This document shows positions 1 to 9,735 of a stretch of DNA of 64,000 nt, piece after piece. The notes beneath the pieces were generated by a model. It did not search any database. It was not told where the DNA came from and saw only the letters and a program-made list of their open reading frames with translations. The stretch spans positions 285,086,083 through 285,150,082 of the forward strand of contig OZ010799.1 in the NCBI GenBank assembly GCA_963932465.1, in the 5' to 3' direction. Source of the stretch: Maratus speciosus. Lineage: Eukaryota > Arthropoda > Arachnida > Araneae > Salticidae. Made by a program: the position numbers and the translations under genes. The stretch's first letter is position 1. Each line of letters begins with the position of its first letter.

Positions 1-800
1 TGGCGGTGGCGAAGACGGTGCCGAATACAGCGTCTATATTTCAGCTGACAACGGGGACGACGAACGAGACCGACAGCGCCAACGGCGGTGGCGACGACGG
101 AGAAAATGACACTTCCAATCAGGGGCTGATGTAGACGACGATGGTGTAGGAGGCAACAATGGAGCCGACAAATCGCCTTTTCACAGAAATGACATTGCGG
201 CCGATGGCGAGACCGACGTAACGGTGGCGGTGGCGACGACGGTGCCGAATACAGCGTCTATATTTCAGCTGACAACGAGGACGACGAACGAGACCGACAA
301 CGCAAACGGAGGTGGCGACGACGGAGCCAATGACAGTTTCACAGAACTGACAGAGGGGCCGTCGGCGAGACCGACGTTGCGGTGGCGGTGGCGACGACGG
401 TGCCGAATACAGCGTCTATATTTCAGCTGACAACGGGGACGACGAACGAGACCGACAGCGCCGACGGCGGTTGCGACGACGGAGACAATGTTTCTTCCAA
501 TCAGGGCTGATGTAGACGACGATGGTGTAGGAGGCAACAATGGAGCTGACAAATAGCCTTTTCACAGAAATTACAGAGCGGCCGATGGCGAGACCGACGT
601 AGCGGTGGCGGTGGCGACGACGGTGCCGAATACAGCGTCTATATTTCAGCTGACAACGGGGACGACGAACGAGACCGACAACGCAAACGGAGGTGGCGAC
701 GACGGAGCCAATCACAGTTCCACAAAACTGACAGAGGGGCTGACGGCGAGACCGACGTTGCGGTGGTGGCGACGACGAGGCCAATAACAGTTTCACAGAA
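1..800. repeat. Satellite block A1 (left-truncated by window)
   Basis: GC-rich satellite made of the shared 158/224-bp subunits. Each subunit carries GCGGTGGCGGTGGCGACGAC, then CCGAATACAGCGTCTAT and GACGACGAACGAGACCGAC. The 224-bp form is the 158-bp form plus about 66 bp that includes a CAATCAGGGGCTGATGTAG segment. One copy here has lost a G (CAGGGCTG), so the local period is 381 rather than 382. The block ends at the CTGTGGCAAATCG junction. No gene is supported: neither 158 nor 382 is a multiple of three, so frames shift between subunits. Confidence 0.95.
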
Positions 801-1804
801 CTGTGGCAAATCGAATTAAAATATACCCTTCTTGCCTGCAAATGGTAATCAATAAATATCAATAGAATCAATCAGTCGATATCAACAGTATGAAACAGTT
901 GATATAGATAGTAGCAGTCAGTCGATATGAATATATCAGCCAGTCGATATCGATAATAACAATCAGTTGATATCAATAGTATCAATCAGTAGATATCAAT
1001 AGTATCAATCAGTAGATATCAATAGTATCAATCAGTAGATATCAATAGTATCAATCAGTAGATATCAATAGTATCAATCAGTCAACATCGATAGAATAAA
1101 TCAATCAATATCGATAGTATCAATCAGTAGATATCAATAGTATCAATCAGTCGATATCAATAGTATCAATCAGTCGATATCAATAGTATCAATCAGTCGA
1201 TATCAACAGTGCCAATCAGTCAATATCAGTGGCATGAATTAGTCAATATCAATAGTTAAAAATATGTCAGTATCAATAGTGTCAATCAGCAATATCAAAA
1301 CACCAATCAGTTGATATCAACAGTATAACTTAAGGTGAAAAGATTTATGCAGTGGTATTGTCGATTTCAATCGGTCTACAACATAGATTTCCAACGGGGG
1401 CGGTATCACGCCCCAGGGGGCGCTGGAGCATTCCAGGGGGCGGTAGTGTGTCCAGAGAAAAATGGGTGGGGCGTTTAGACAGTTAATGGGGCGATTATAT
1501 GGCGTATCTACTTATTTTGGAAATTAATATATTAAAAGTAGTTGACTCCTCGGCATTGCCAAAATCCGTGAAAAAAATCTTAACTATATCTTTAAATGAA
1601 AATTCATACATACGAACCTAGATCTGGGAAAAGGGGGGCAAATCGAATCTCTTTTACGAATGTCAAAAAATCATCAGGGAACACGATGAAATGCTAAAAA
1701 TGTCGGAGAACAAAACATTACATTTACATATTTGATGTTTTAAGGGATACATGATGTTTTAAGGGGCCATCTATGATAGAAGTGAGTAGATGTTTGCAAA
1801 GATT
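801..1804. repeat. Spacer B1+C1 (23-bp AT-rich repeat, then 474-bp C segment)
   Basis: Positions 801-1330 (530 bp) are a short leader followed by a tandem array of a 23-bp unit built on ATCAATCAGTAGATATCAAT. Positions 1331-1804 (474 bp) are segment C: an AT-rich body with a G-rich core at 1397-1446. The core has a GGGGCG/CGCCCC hairpin (1397-1414), a CTGGA/TCCAG hairpin (1423-1436) and a CTCF-like CCCCAGGGGGCGCTGG at 1411-1426. C ends with a near-direct repeat of ATGTTTTAAGGG. Confidence 0.95.
1411..1446 (+). promoter_or_regulatory. CTCF-like motif pair in segment C (representative copy)
   Basis: CCCCAGGGGGCGCTGG (1411-1426) followed by TTCCAGGGGGCGGTAG (1431-1446). The shared CAGGGGGCG core resembles the animal CTCF consensus CCASYAGRKGGC; the first site matches 10 of its 12 positions. 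The first site is present at the same place in all 14 C segments, unchanged in eight. Whether any protein binds is unknown. Confidence 0.45.
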
Positions 1805-3860
1805 GGCCGACAAATCACCTTTTCACAGAAATGACAGAGCGGCCGATGGCGAGACCGACGTAGCGGTGGCGGTGGCGACGACGGTGCCGAATACAGCGTC
1901 TATATTTCAGCTGACAACGGGGACGACGAACGAGACCGACAACGCAAACGGAAGTGGCGACGACGGAGCCAATGACAGTTTCACAGAACTGACAGAGGGG
2001 CCGACGGCGAGACCGACGATTCGGTGGCGGTGGCGACGACGGTGCCGAATACAGCGTCTATACTTCAGCTGACAACGGGGCGACGACCGAGACCGACAGC
2101 GCCAACGGCGGTGGCGACGACGGAGACAATGACACTTCCAATCAGGGGCTGATGTAGACGACGATGGTGTAGGAGGCAACAATGGGGCCGACAAATCGCC
2201 TTTTCACAGAAATGACATTGCGGCCGATGGCGAGACCGACATAGCGGTGGCGGTGGCGACGATGGTGCCGAATAAAGCGTCTATATTTCAGCTGACAACG
2301 GGGACGACGAACGAGACCGACAACGCAAACGGAGGTGGCGACGACGGAGCCAATGACAGTTTCACAGAACTGACCGAGGGGCCGACGGCGAGACCGACGT
2401 TGCGGTGGCGGTGGCGACGACGGTGCCGAATACAGCGTCTATATTTCAGCTGACAACGGGGACGACGAACGAGACCGACAGCGCCAAAAGCGGTGGCGAC
2501 GACGGAGACAATGACACTTCCGATCAGGGGCTGATGTAAGCGACGTTGGTGTAGGAGGCGACGATGGGGCCGACAAATCGCCTTTTCACAGAAATGACAG
2601 AGCGGCCGATGGCGAGACCGACGTAGCGGTGGCAGTGGCGACGACGGTGCCGAATACAGCGTCTATATTTCAGCTGACAACGAGGACGACGAACGAGACC
2701 GACAACGCAAACGGAGGTGGCGACGACGGAGCCAATGACAGTTTCACAGAACTGACAGAGGGGCCGACGGCGAGACCGACGTTGCGGTGGCGGTGGCGAA
2801 GACGGTGCCGAATACAGCGTCTATATTTCAGCTGACAACGGGGACGACGAACGAGACCGACAGCGCCAAAGGCGGTGGCGACGACGGAGACAATGACACT
2901 TCCAATCAGGGGCTGATGTAGACGACGATGGTGTAGGAGGCAACAATGGAGCCGACAAATCGCCTTTTCACAGAAATGACATTGCGGCCGATGGCGAGAC
3001 CGACGTAGCGGTGGCGGTGGCGACGAAGGTGCCGAATACAGCGTCTATATTTCAGCTGACAACGGGGACGACGAACGAGACCGACAACGCAAACGGAGTT
3101 GGCGACGACGGAGCCAATGACAGTTTCACAGAACTGACAGAGGGGCCGTCGGCGAGACCGACGTTGCGGTGGCGGTGGCGACGACGGTGCCGAATATAGC
3201 GTCTATATTTCAGCTGACAACGGGGACGACGAACGAGACCGACAACGCAGACGGAGTTGGCGACGACGGAGACAATGACTCTTCCAATCAGGGGCTCATG
3301 TAGACGACGATGGTGTAGGAGGCAACAATGGAGCGGACAAATCGCCTTTTCACAGAAATTACAGAGCGGCCGATGGCGATACCGACGTATCGGTGGCGGT
3401 GGCGACGACGGTGCCGAATACAGCGTCTATATTTCAGCTGACAACGGGGACGACGAACGAGACCGACAACGCAAACGGAGGTGGCGACGACGGAGCCAAT
3501 GACTGTTTCACAGAACTGACAGAGGGGCCGACGGCGAGACCGACGTTGCGGTGGCGGTGGCGAAGACGGTGCCGAATACAGCGTCTATATTTCAGCTGAC
3601 AACGTGGACGACGAACGAGACCGACAGCGCCAAAGGCGGTGGCGACGACGGAGACAATGACACTTCCAATCAGGGGCTGATGTAGACGACGATGGTGTAG
3701 GAGTCAACAATGGAGCCGACAAATCGCCTTTTCACAGAAATGACATTGCGGCCGATGGCGAGACCGACGTAGCGGTGGCGGTGGCGACGAAGGTGCCGAA
3801 TACAGCGTCTATAATTCAGCTGACAACGGGGACGACGAACGAGACCGACAACGCAAACGG
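1805..3860. repeat. Satellite block A2, left part
   Basis: Alternating 158/224-bp subunits with a clean 382-bp step (for example 2247, 2629, 3011 and 3393). It is interrupted at 3860/3861 by retrotransposon element 1 and resumes at 9736. The last 14 bases (3847-3860, GACAACGCAAACGG) are the target-site duplication. Confidence 0.95.
3847..3860. repeat. Target-site duplication of element 1, left copy
   Basis: GACAACGCAAACGG, identical to 9736-9749. The sense-strand 3' tail of the element abuts this copy, so the first-strand nick was on the plus strand after ACGG, before AG of the satellite. Confidence 0.93.
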
Positions 3861-4085
3861 TTGGTTGGTTGGTTGTATATGGTTTTATGGCACAAAGTCC
3901 CATGAGGGACATGCTGCGCCAAAAAAATAATTATACACTAAAAAAGGATGAAATTAAATAAAGTAGCTAAAATATAGGTAAATATGAAAGAAAATAAATA
4001 ACGTAGAAAAGGTATCTGGATGGGGTATCCCATCCAGATGTTAAAACCAAAAATCAGTCATAAAACCAACGAAATAAATAAAAGA
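3861..4085 (-). other. Element 1 3' UTR with terminal hairpin and AACC tail
   Basis: Non-coding, A/T-rich on the plus strand. Two inverted repeats are clear: GTCCC/GGGAC with a 4-nt loop at 3897-3910, and an 11-bp perfect stem ATCTGGATGGG/CCCATCCAGAT with a 4-nt loop at 4014-4039. The outer 60 bp, including the first hairpin and the TTTTATGGCACAA and ACATGCTGCGCC flanks, is shared with element 2. The rest is not. The sense strand ends in CAACCAACCAACCAA. By analogy with other LINEs the shared end is probably the RT recognition site. Confidence 0.85.
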
Positions 4086-6880
4086 TTAGATATCAAAATA
4101 AAATCCTGCGTGTTTTAAAAACGTAAAGAGTGCCCCATGAGGTGTTTCCCCGATGAGGTTTGTCATTGCTGGTAATGAAGTGTTAAAATAAATTCTATAT
4201 AAGTGCCGGAGGCCCGGACAGTCAGTTAAAACATGATGAATGGTCAGATAATCATAATGACAATGTGGACACATGGGTGCATCCTCCCGAAGTAAAAGAT
4301 GTTTATGAGTGATCCTAGAATGACCAATTCTCAGACGAGTCAGAAGGACATCTGTTTTCCTTGGATAATTTGGAGGCCACGTTATGATTGTAGGTTTGAT
4401 ATGGTGCAATTTATTATTGTATTCTAAATCCCAACTTTCTTGCCAATTATTATGAATAAAATGGTTTATAAGTAGTTTAACGTCTGAGAATGGTATTCTA
4501 TGGTGTAAGGGATTAAGAGCCAGCTTTGCTGCCTCATCTGCTTTTTCATTGCCAGGGATACCCATGTGTCCAGGTACCCAGCAAAATAAGATATTATAGC
4601 CACGTCTTGTCAATTTATTATAAAACTCTAAGATGTACGAAACAAAGGGATGCTTTTTAAGTGATTTTATAGCGTCAATAGAACTATTTGAGTCAGTATA
4701 AATGATGAAGGGTGAGATATGATGATGAGAGATGTGCGACATGGCTCTCTCTATTGCAATCAATTCGGATGTAAAGACAGAAATTGAAGGGTGCAGACGA
4801 TAACTCAAGGTAGTGTCATTACAAAAAATCCCGCAGCCAACAATATCCCCACTCTTAGAACCATCCGTATAGATATCTATGTAATTATTAAAGTTTGCAC
4901 GATGTGCAGCAAATAGTTGTTGAAAGGCAAGAGGAGTTAGATTATTTTTATTGTAACCTTTAAATGGATGGAGCGTGGTAATATCAGGAGGTTTCCAGGG
5001 AGGGAACTGGTACATTGGACAAGGGTTCACTTCAATATTGATTAGAGCACTATCATCAATAATTCTTCGTATTCTGGCTCCAAAAGATGGTATGCAAGAT
5101 GGTCTATGCTGATAAAGGATATCATTGTCTGTATTTAAAATGTGGGTATGAAGGGGATGGCCAGGATATGAAAGGACACGGTAATACAGCTCCAATGAAA
5201 GTTTATCACGAATATGATGTAATGCTGGTTCGTTACAGTCAACATAAAGGCTTAAAATTGGAGACGTACGAAATGCACCAGAGCAAACCCGGAGTGCGCT
5301 ATGGTGCACAGTGTCAAGTTTTTTTAGAGCAGATTTACTGGCTGAACCATAGACCTGGCAGGCATAGTCAATTTTAGACCGGATCATGGCACGATAGATT
5401 TTAAGGAGAGAAGTACGATCTGCTCCCCAAGAGGTATTTGAAAGCACCTTTATAAGATTAAGAGATTTTTCACATTTTGTGCGTAACTGCAAGATATGTG
5501 GTAAAAAGGTTAACTTTTTATCAAAGTGAAGGCCCAGAAAACGGACACTGTCCACAACAGGAATCTGAGTTGAGTCGATAAAAATTTCAGGATCTGGATG
5601 TAGATCTCTACGTCTACAAAAGTGCACGCAAGAAGTTTTGTCTTTAGAAATGATAAAACCATTTTTATTTGTCCAATTAAGAATATGAGTGATGGCAGTT
5701 TGCAATTGTCTCTCAATAAAACGAATATCTTGACCTATACACATAATGCGAAAGTCGTCAACATAGAGATCTCCCTTCACCGAAGGGGGTAATTGACCAA
5801 GGATATCATTTATTTTAATAGCAAAGAGGGTGACACTCAGGACACTGCCCTGGGGTACACCCTCTTCTTGTACATAAAAACTTGATAGAGTTCCCCCAAT
5901 CCTGACTTGAAAGAGTCGCATGGCGAGGAAGTTGTCAATAAAAATTGGGAGATTCCCACGAAAATCAAGATTAAACAGATCACGAAGGATCCCGTATCGC
6001 CATGTTTTGTCATAGGCTTTCGCCATGTCAAAAAAGACTGACACCAAATGGCTGCGTTTTAGAAAAGCAGTCCGAATATGAGTTTCAAGATGGATCAGGT
6101 TATCGATAGTAGATCTACCTCGTCGGAATCCACTTTGAAAAGCGGCAAGCAGATTGTTAGATTCTAAAATATGCACAAGGCGGATATTTACCATTTTTTC
6201 TAGAAGTTTGCAAAGGCTGCTAGTGAGTGCAATAGGTCTGTAATTATTGGGGTCCCTGGAATCTTTACCTGGTTTAGGAAAGGGAATAATAACAGCTTTA
6301 CGCCAGGCATAAGGAAAGGCATGTTCAACCCAAATTCTATTATAGAAGGCAAGTAAGTTATTAAGTGAGGCGGTGGAAAGATGTTTTAGCATAGTATAGG
6401 TGATGCCATCGTGACCTGGAGCAGAGAGGTGGCTTTTTTGCAAACAACTTAGGAGCTCTGAAATCGTAAAGGGGTTATTATAGTTAAAAGAATGGCGAGA
6501 ATGAAAATTGATGCGGGTAGTTTCCATTTGTCTTTTATACGATAAGAATGGTTCTGGGTATGAATCTGTGCTAGAGTTAGATGCAAGTGTATTTGCTATT
6601 GTTTCAGCAATATTTTTGGGTGAAGCTATTGTTTGACCGTTGTGATTTAGGATTGAGATATGGTTTTCGGAATATAGGCCCATACAATTTTTTACTTTTT
6701 TCCAGAGGACTTTGCTTGAGGTATTAGAGCTAATGTTAGATATGTATTGCATCCAAGATTCACGCTGGCTCTTACGACGCACTCTTCTAGCTTCCGCCTT
6801 TGCTTTTTTGAAGGCAATATAGTTTGTATTATTGGGATACCTCCGGAAGAGGCCCCAAGCCTTCTGTTGAGTTTTTTTTT
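4086..6880 (-). CDS. Element 1 ORF2, RT-RNase H part (downstream of frameshift)
   Basis: Reverse transcriptase and ribonuclease H of a LINE. The open frame extends to 7013, but true homology starts at the A9 run (6872-6880), where it continues the endonuclease frame. Residue numbers below count from 7013. RT motifs: APGHDGITY (198-206), NNYRPIAL (256-263), FFDMAKAYD (327-335), GVPQGSVLS (385-393), and the catalytic YVDD at 417-420 (the commoner LINE form is YADD). RNase H has YTDGS (D717), E750, YTDS (D774), H816 and D826, so the DEDD residues are all present. A C-terminal Cys/His cluster (CPHC from 915, HH at 926-927, C932) resembles the usual LINE zinc finger. The stop lies just before the 3' UTR. 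Both catalytic domains look intact; only the frameshift breaks the ORF. Confidence 0.93.
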
Positions 6881-7761
6881 GCAATCTGGCAATCACTGTT
6901 CCACCACGGCTTCTTGTGTCTAGGTGTAGCAGTGGATTTAGGAATGCTAATATCTGCAGCATTGATAATACACTGGGTGATATTATCAAGTGCATCGTCA
7001 ATATCACAGTCAATCATGTCGTTTGTAATTGTAGCCTGATTTTCGAAAGATGGCCAATTTGCTCTGTCATAAATATAGCGCTTAAAATAAGTATTAGAGT
7101 CCCTGTTAAGAGTAGTCTGTGTGATAAATGTTGGAAAATGGTCACTGCCGTGCAGGTCATTTGAGACCCAGAAGTTCCAGAATGGATAAACAGATGGGGA
7201 GCAGATTGTAAGGTCTATTGCATGAAAAGTGCGAGTTGGTTCATGAAAGTAAGTGTTATCTCCATTATTAAGCAGGCATAAGCCATTGTCAGATATTAAT
7301 TTCTCAATAACATCACCACGCTGATTAGAATCGGTATTTCCCCACAGTTGACTATGTGCATTAAAATCTCCAACAATGATGTAAGGAGTGGGGAGTTGGA
7401 GAAGGAGATTATCAAGAGTAGCTGACTGAATAGACTGATTTGGCGGTAAGTATAAGGTGCAAATTGTTATAAGCCGGTTAATATGTACACGGACTGCAAC
7501 AGCTTGTAAATTTGTGTTTAGATTAATATGCGTATGGGGTAGGTTGCGAGAGATGAAAAGAGCCACTCCACCTGTGGCCCTTTCACTACCAGTAAAATCT
7601 TTTCGGTATGTAGCATAAGTGCGCAATTTTGCTTTGTTATTGGGTTTAAGATGGGTTTCTTGTAACGCTAAACATAGTGGTTGATGGTCATGAAGAATGT
7701 TGCGGATTTCGTCATATTTATTATGATAGCCACGGCAGTTCCACGAGATAATATTAGACAT
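6829..7761 (-). CDS. Element 1 ORF2, AP-like endonuclease part
   Basis: N-terminal endonuclease of the LINE ORF2, which nicks target DNA to prime reverse transcription. It starts at an ATG (7761), 40 nt after the ORF1 stop. APE-family motifs appear in order: SWNCRG (6-11, N8), LQETHL (33-38, E35), GDFNAHS (131-137), IDLTICS (182-188) and SDHFP (206-210). All metal-binding and catalytic positions are occupied. The frame runs off at the A9 run (6872-6880) into about 15 unrelated residues and a stop at 6829. Domain homology resumes in the other frame as the RT. Single-base slippage, programmed frameshifting or a sequencing error in the homopolymer could each explain this. Confidence 0.93.
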   Translation of the reverse strand: MSNIISWNCRGYHNKYDEIRNILHDHQPLCLALQETHLKPNNKAKLRTYATYRKDFTGSERATGGVALFISRNLPHTHINLNTNLQAVAVRVHINRLITICTLYLPPNQSIQSATLDNLLLQLPTPYIIVGDFNAHSQLWGNTDSNQRGDVIEKLISDNGLCLLNNGDNTYFHEPTRTFHAIDLTICSPSVYPFWNFWVSNDLHGSDHFPTFITQTTLNRDSNTYFKRYIYDRANWPSFENQATITNDMIDCDIDDALDNITQCIINAADISIPKSTATPRHKKPWWNSDCQIAKKNSTEGLGPLPEVSQ

Positions 7762-7801
7762 GAATGATTTTTTTTTTAGTAATTAATTTATCTGCGTTAA
7801 G

Positions 7802-9193
7802 TTATTCGGAGATAGTCATACTATCTCCATCGTTAAATTCTTCATCCGAATCTGGGTGAAGAGCAAGAGAATCATCCTCCTCCATTTTATCTGTCTGTTT
7901 TGGGTGGATTTCTTTTTTGGATGTTTTACTCTTTCTCTTTTTGGCTGCATTTTCAGATGGCACAGTGACTGTAACTGTTGGCAGGTTAAATTTCTCTGCA
8001 TCAGATTTACGGTTTGGTTTCACAGATGGCGATTTTGTTGTATTTTGAGAACCTCTTTTATGGATTGGAAGTTTAGAGATTAAAGATTGTGACGAGGTAT
8101 TTTGTTGTGAATTAGGAACAGATTTTGATAAGTTAGGATGAGCAGATTTTGGTGACTTAGGAGGAGCAGCAGCTTGCGTTGATCTATTTGTCTTACCAGA
8201 ATTATTAGACAGGTTATTTTCTTTTTGATTACATTGGCAATTAGTTTCAGTGGGGAATTCGGTTTGGGTTGCAATAGTTTTATGAGATTTTTGGACTGTT
8301 TTAGACAAAGCAGCAGCATATGAGACACCAACTGTGGGTGCCCTGGATTCAACTATTTTTCTAGCCTCGGGGTATGATAAATTTTCTTTTGTTCGTATTG
8401 TTTGTATCTCTTTTTCTTTTCGCCACTGCTCGCAGGATTTCGAATAAGATGGGTGCTCTTTTTTGCAGTTTACACAAGAAGGTGGTGCATTGCATTGTAC
8501 ACTTTCGTGGCCAACTACACTACACCGACCACATGTGGTTTTACCTCGGCATGAGGTTTTTGAGTGCCCAAAGCGTTGACAATTAAAACAACGCAGTGGG
8601 TTTGGGATATAAGGTCTGACAGAACATGAAAGATATCCGGCTTTTATATATTTGGGTAGGTTTGGCGAGTTAAAAGTAAGTATTATATGCTTGGTAGGTA
8701 TCTGAATTTGATTCGCTGGTATTTGTTCATCTTTACGGGTGATTTTTATACGTCTAGCTCCTATGACATTTTGTTCCCTTAAGTTTTCCACTATTTCATC
8801 TTCGGTTACATGCAGGAGGTCAGATTCTGAGATCACCCCACGAGAGGTGTTGAGGGTTCTATGTGGGATTACGGAAATCGGGATATTTGCAAAATGTGTG
8901 CATTTCTTTAAACTTATGGCTTGTTTGCTATTGTTTACTTCAATAAAAAGATCACCAGATCGAATTTTTTTGATGGTCTTTGGTTCACCAATCAATCCTT
9001 GGATAGATTTGTGAATCAGAAAGGGAGAGGTCTTGTCAAAACTGCCTTCTTGTCTTTTGATAATAAAGAATCTTTCAGCACATGAATTGGTATTAGAGGC
9101 AATATCACCATCTCTATCAGCACAGGACTTATTTTGGTTCGCATTCTCTCCACATGGGAGAGGATTTAAAGGAAGTAAATTATTTCCATCCAT
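7802..9193 (-). CDS. Element 1 ORF1, gag-like RNA-binding protein
   Basis: A 463-residue nucleic-acid-binding protein of the type encoded by I/jockey-group ORF1, expected to bind the element RNA and form RNPs. The start is ATG at 9193 (MDGNNLLPL). An N-terminal region of about residues 42-195 is well conserved with the ORF1 of element 2 and matches the place where this group carries an RRM-like/PRE_C2HC region. Three CCHC zinc knuckles follow: C202-C205-H210-C215, C221-C224-H229-C234 and C240-C243-H247-C254. Next comes a conserved helix with SYPEARKIVESR, then a basic, Ser/Lys/Pro-rich tail ending in an acidic stretch (MEEDDS...DSDEEFNDGD). The frame is intact. Confidence 0.93.
   Translation of the reverse strand: MDGNNLLPLNPLPCGENANQNKSCADRDGDIASNTNSCAERFFIIKRQEGSFDKTSPFLIHKSIQGLIGEPKTIKKIRSGDLFIEVNNSKQAISLKKCTHFANIPISVIPHRTLNTSRGVISESDLLHVTEDEIVENLREQNVIGARRIKITRKDEQIPANQIQIPTKHIILTFNSPNLPKYIKAGYLSCSVRPYIPNPLRCFNCQRFGHSKTSCRGKTTCGRCSVVGHESVQCNAPPSCVNCKKEHPSYSKSCEQWRKEKEIQTIRTKENLSYPEARKIVESRAPTVGVSYAAALSKTVQKSHKTIATQTEFPTETNCQCNQKENNLSNNSGKTNRSTQAAAPPKSPKSAHPNLSKSVPNSQQNTSSQSLISKLPIHKRGSQNTTKSPSVKPNRKSDAEKFNLPTVTVTVPSENAAKKRKSKTSKKEIHPKQTDKMEEDDSLALHPDSDEEFNDGDSMTISE
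9146..9162 (-). other. Conserved hairpin inside ORF1 start region
   Basis: CTCTCC/GGAGAG with a 5-nt loop, located about 11 codons into ORF1. The same hairpin is kept at 25826-25842 in element 2, although the surrounding codons differ. It may be an RNA structure or merely reflect the shared LPCGE codons. Confidence 0.4.
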
Positions 9194-9735
9194 ATTGAGA
9201 TAAAAAAAAACAATTCAGACCCCGGTCGCACCACCCACCACCGAGCCCAACAAGGGGATGCACATTCGTGCACCAGTGCTAACCAGGGCCCATACGGTCA
9301 CAAGACACTCCTATGCCAGTCTCCACCCTTAACGAGATGGCTAGTAAGTACTCGCTCGCTTGATCCCCAGCCAGTGACAAGTCAGCTGACCAGCCGATTG
9401 ATGCATACGGGACCAATATGCACCTCCCGTCTACCTGAAGCAGGGGCCAAAGCAGCGTGTTGGTTTCCCTCAACTGCCAGGATCCCCCTTTCCAGGGACA
9501 CGGGTCGCCACGTACGGCAAACACGTGGGTGGTTTACAATTCTCCATGAGTCGATATACAGGATGATATCGGCTCATACAGAATTGCCCTCACCTCCGAA
9601 GAGGAAACCACAATGAGAGTGAAACAAAGAGGAAAGAAAGACAAGAGAAAAGAGGAAAAGGAAAAGAGAAAGATCGCTCAGGTGCCCGGGGTTGCGAAGC
9701 CCGTGAATACCTAAAGAAGGTATCCCCCTGGGGGG
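9194..9735 (-). promoter_or_regulatory. Element 1 5' UTR (putative internal promoter region)
   Basis: 542 bp of non-coding sequence between the 5' end and the ORF1 ATG. It has the same length and about 96% identity (my count by eye, roughly 20 differences) as 25874-26415 of element 2. The sense 5' end begins CCCCCCCAGGGGG, then ATACCT...AGGTAT, two short stems. LINEs of this group carry internal Pol II promoters in this region; that role is inferred here. Short ORFs inside it are not conserved as proteins. Confidence 0.75.

Larger units (their letters stand above)
3861..9735 (-). mobile_element. Element 1: I-clade-like non-LTR retrotransposon, near full length
   Basis: A 5,875-bp minus-strand LINE. 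In sense order it has a 5' UTR (9735-9194), ORF1 (9193-7802), a 40-nt gap, ORF2 with endonuclease, RT and RNase H (7761-4086, one frameshift), and a 225-bp 3' UTR ending in a hairpin plus an AACC-type repeat. It is flanked by perfect 14-bp duplications GACAACGCAAACGG at 3847-3860 and 9736-9749 (13 bp if the shared terminal G is assigned to the element). Uninterrupted satellite copies at 36674-36687 and 45316-45329 read straight across the site. Identical duplications and nearly intact ORFs indicate recent insertion. I-clade is inferred from the RT and RNase H layout; a tree would settle it. Confidence 0.95.

Noticed and set aside
862..1330. CRISPR array
   Set aside because: The 23-bp units follow each other directly without unique spacers, and the context is eukaryotic satellite.
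9279..9524. 81-codon minus-strand ORF in the 5' UTR of element 1, also at 25957-26202 in element 2
   Set aside because: The two copies differ at five residues among about nine base changes, so there is no excess of silent changes. The likeness comes from DNA identity.
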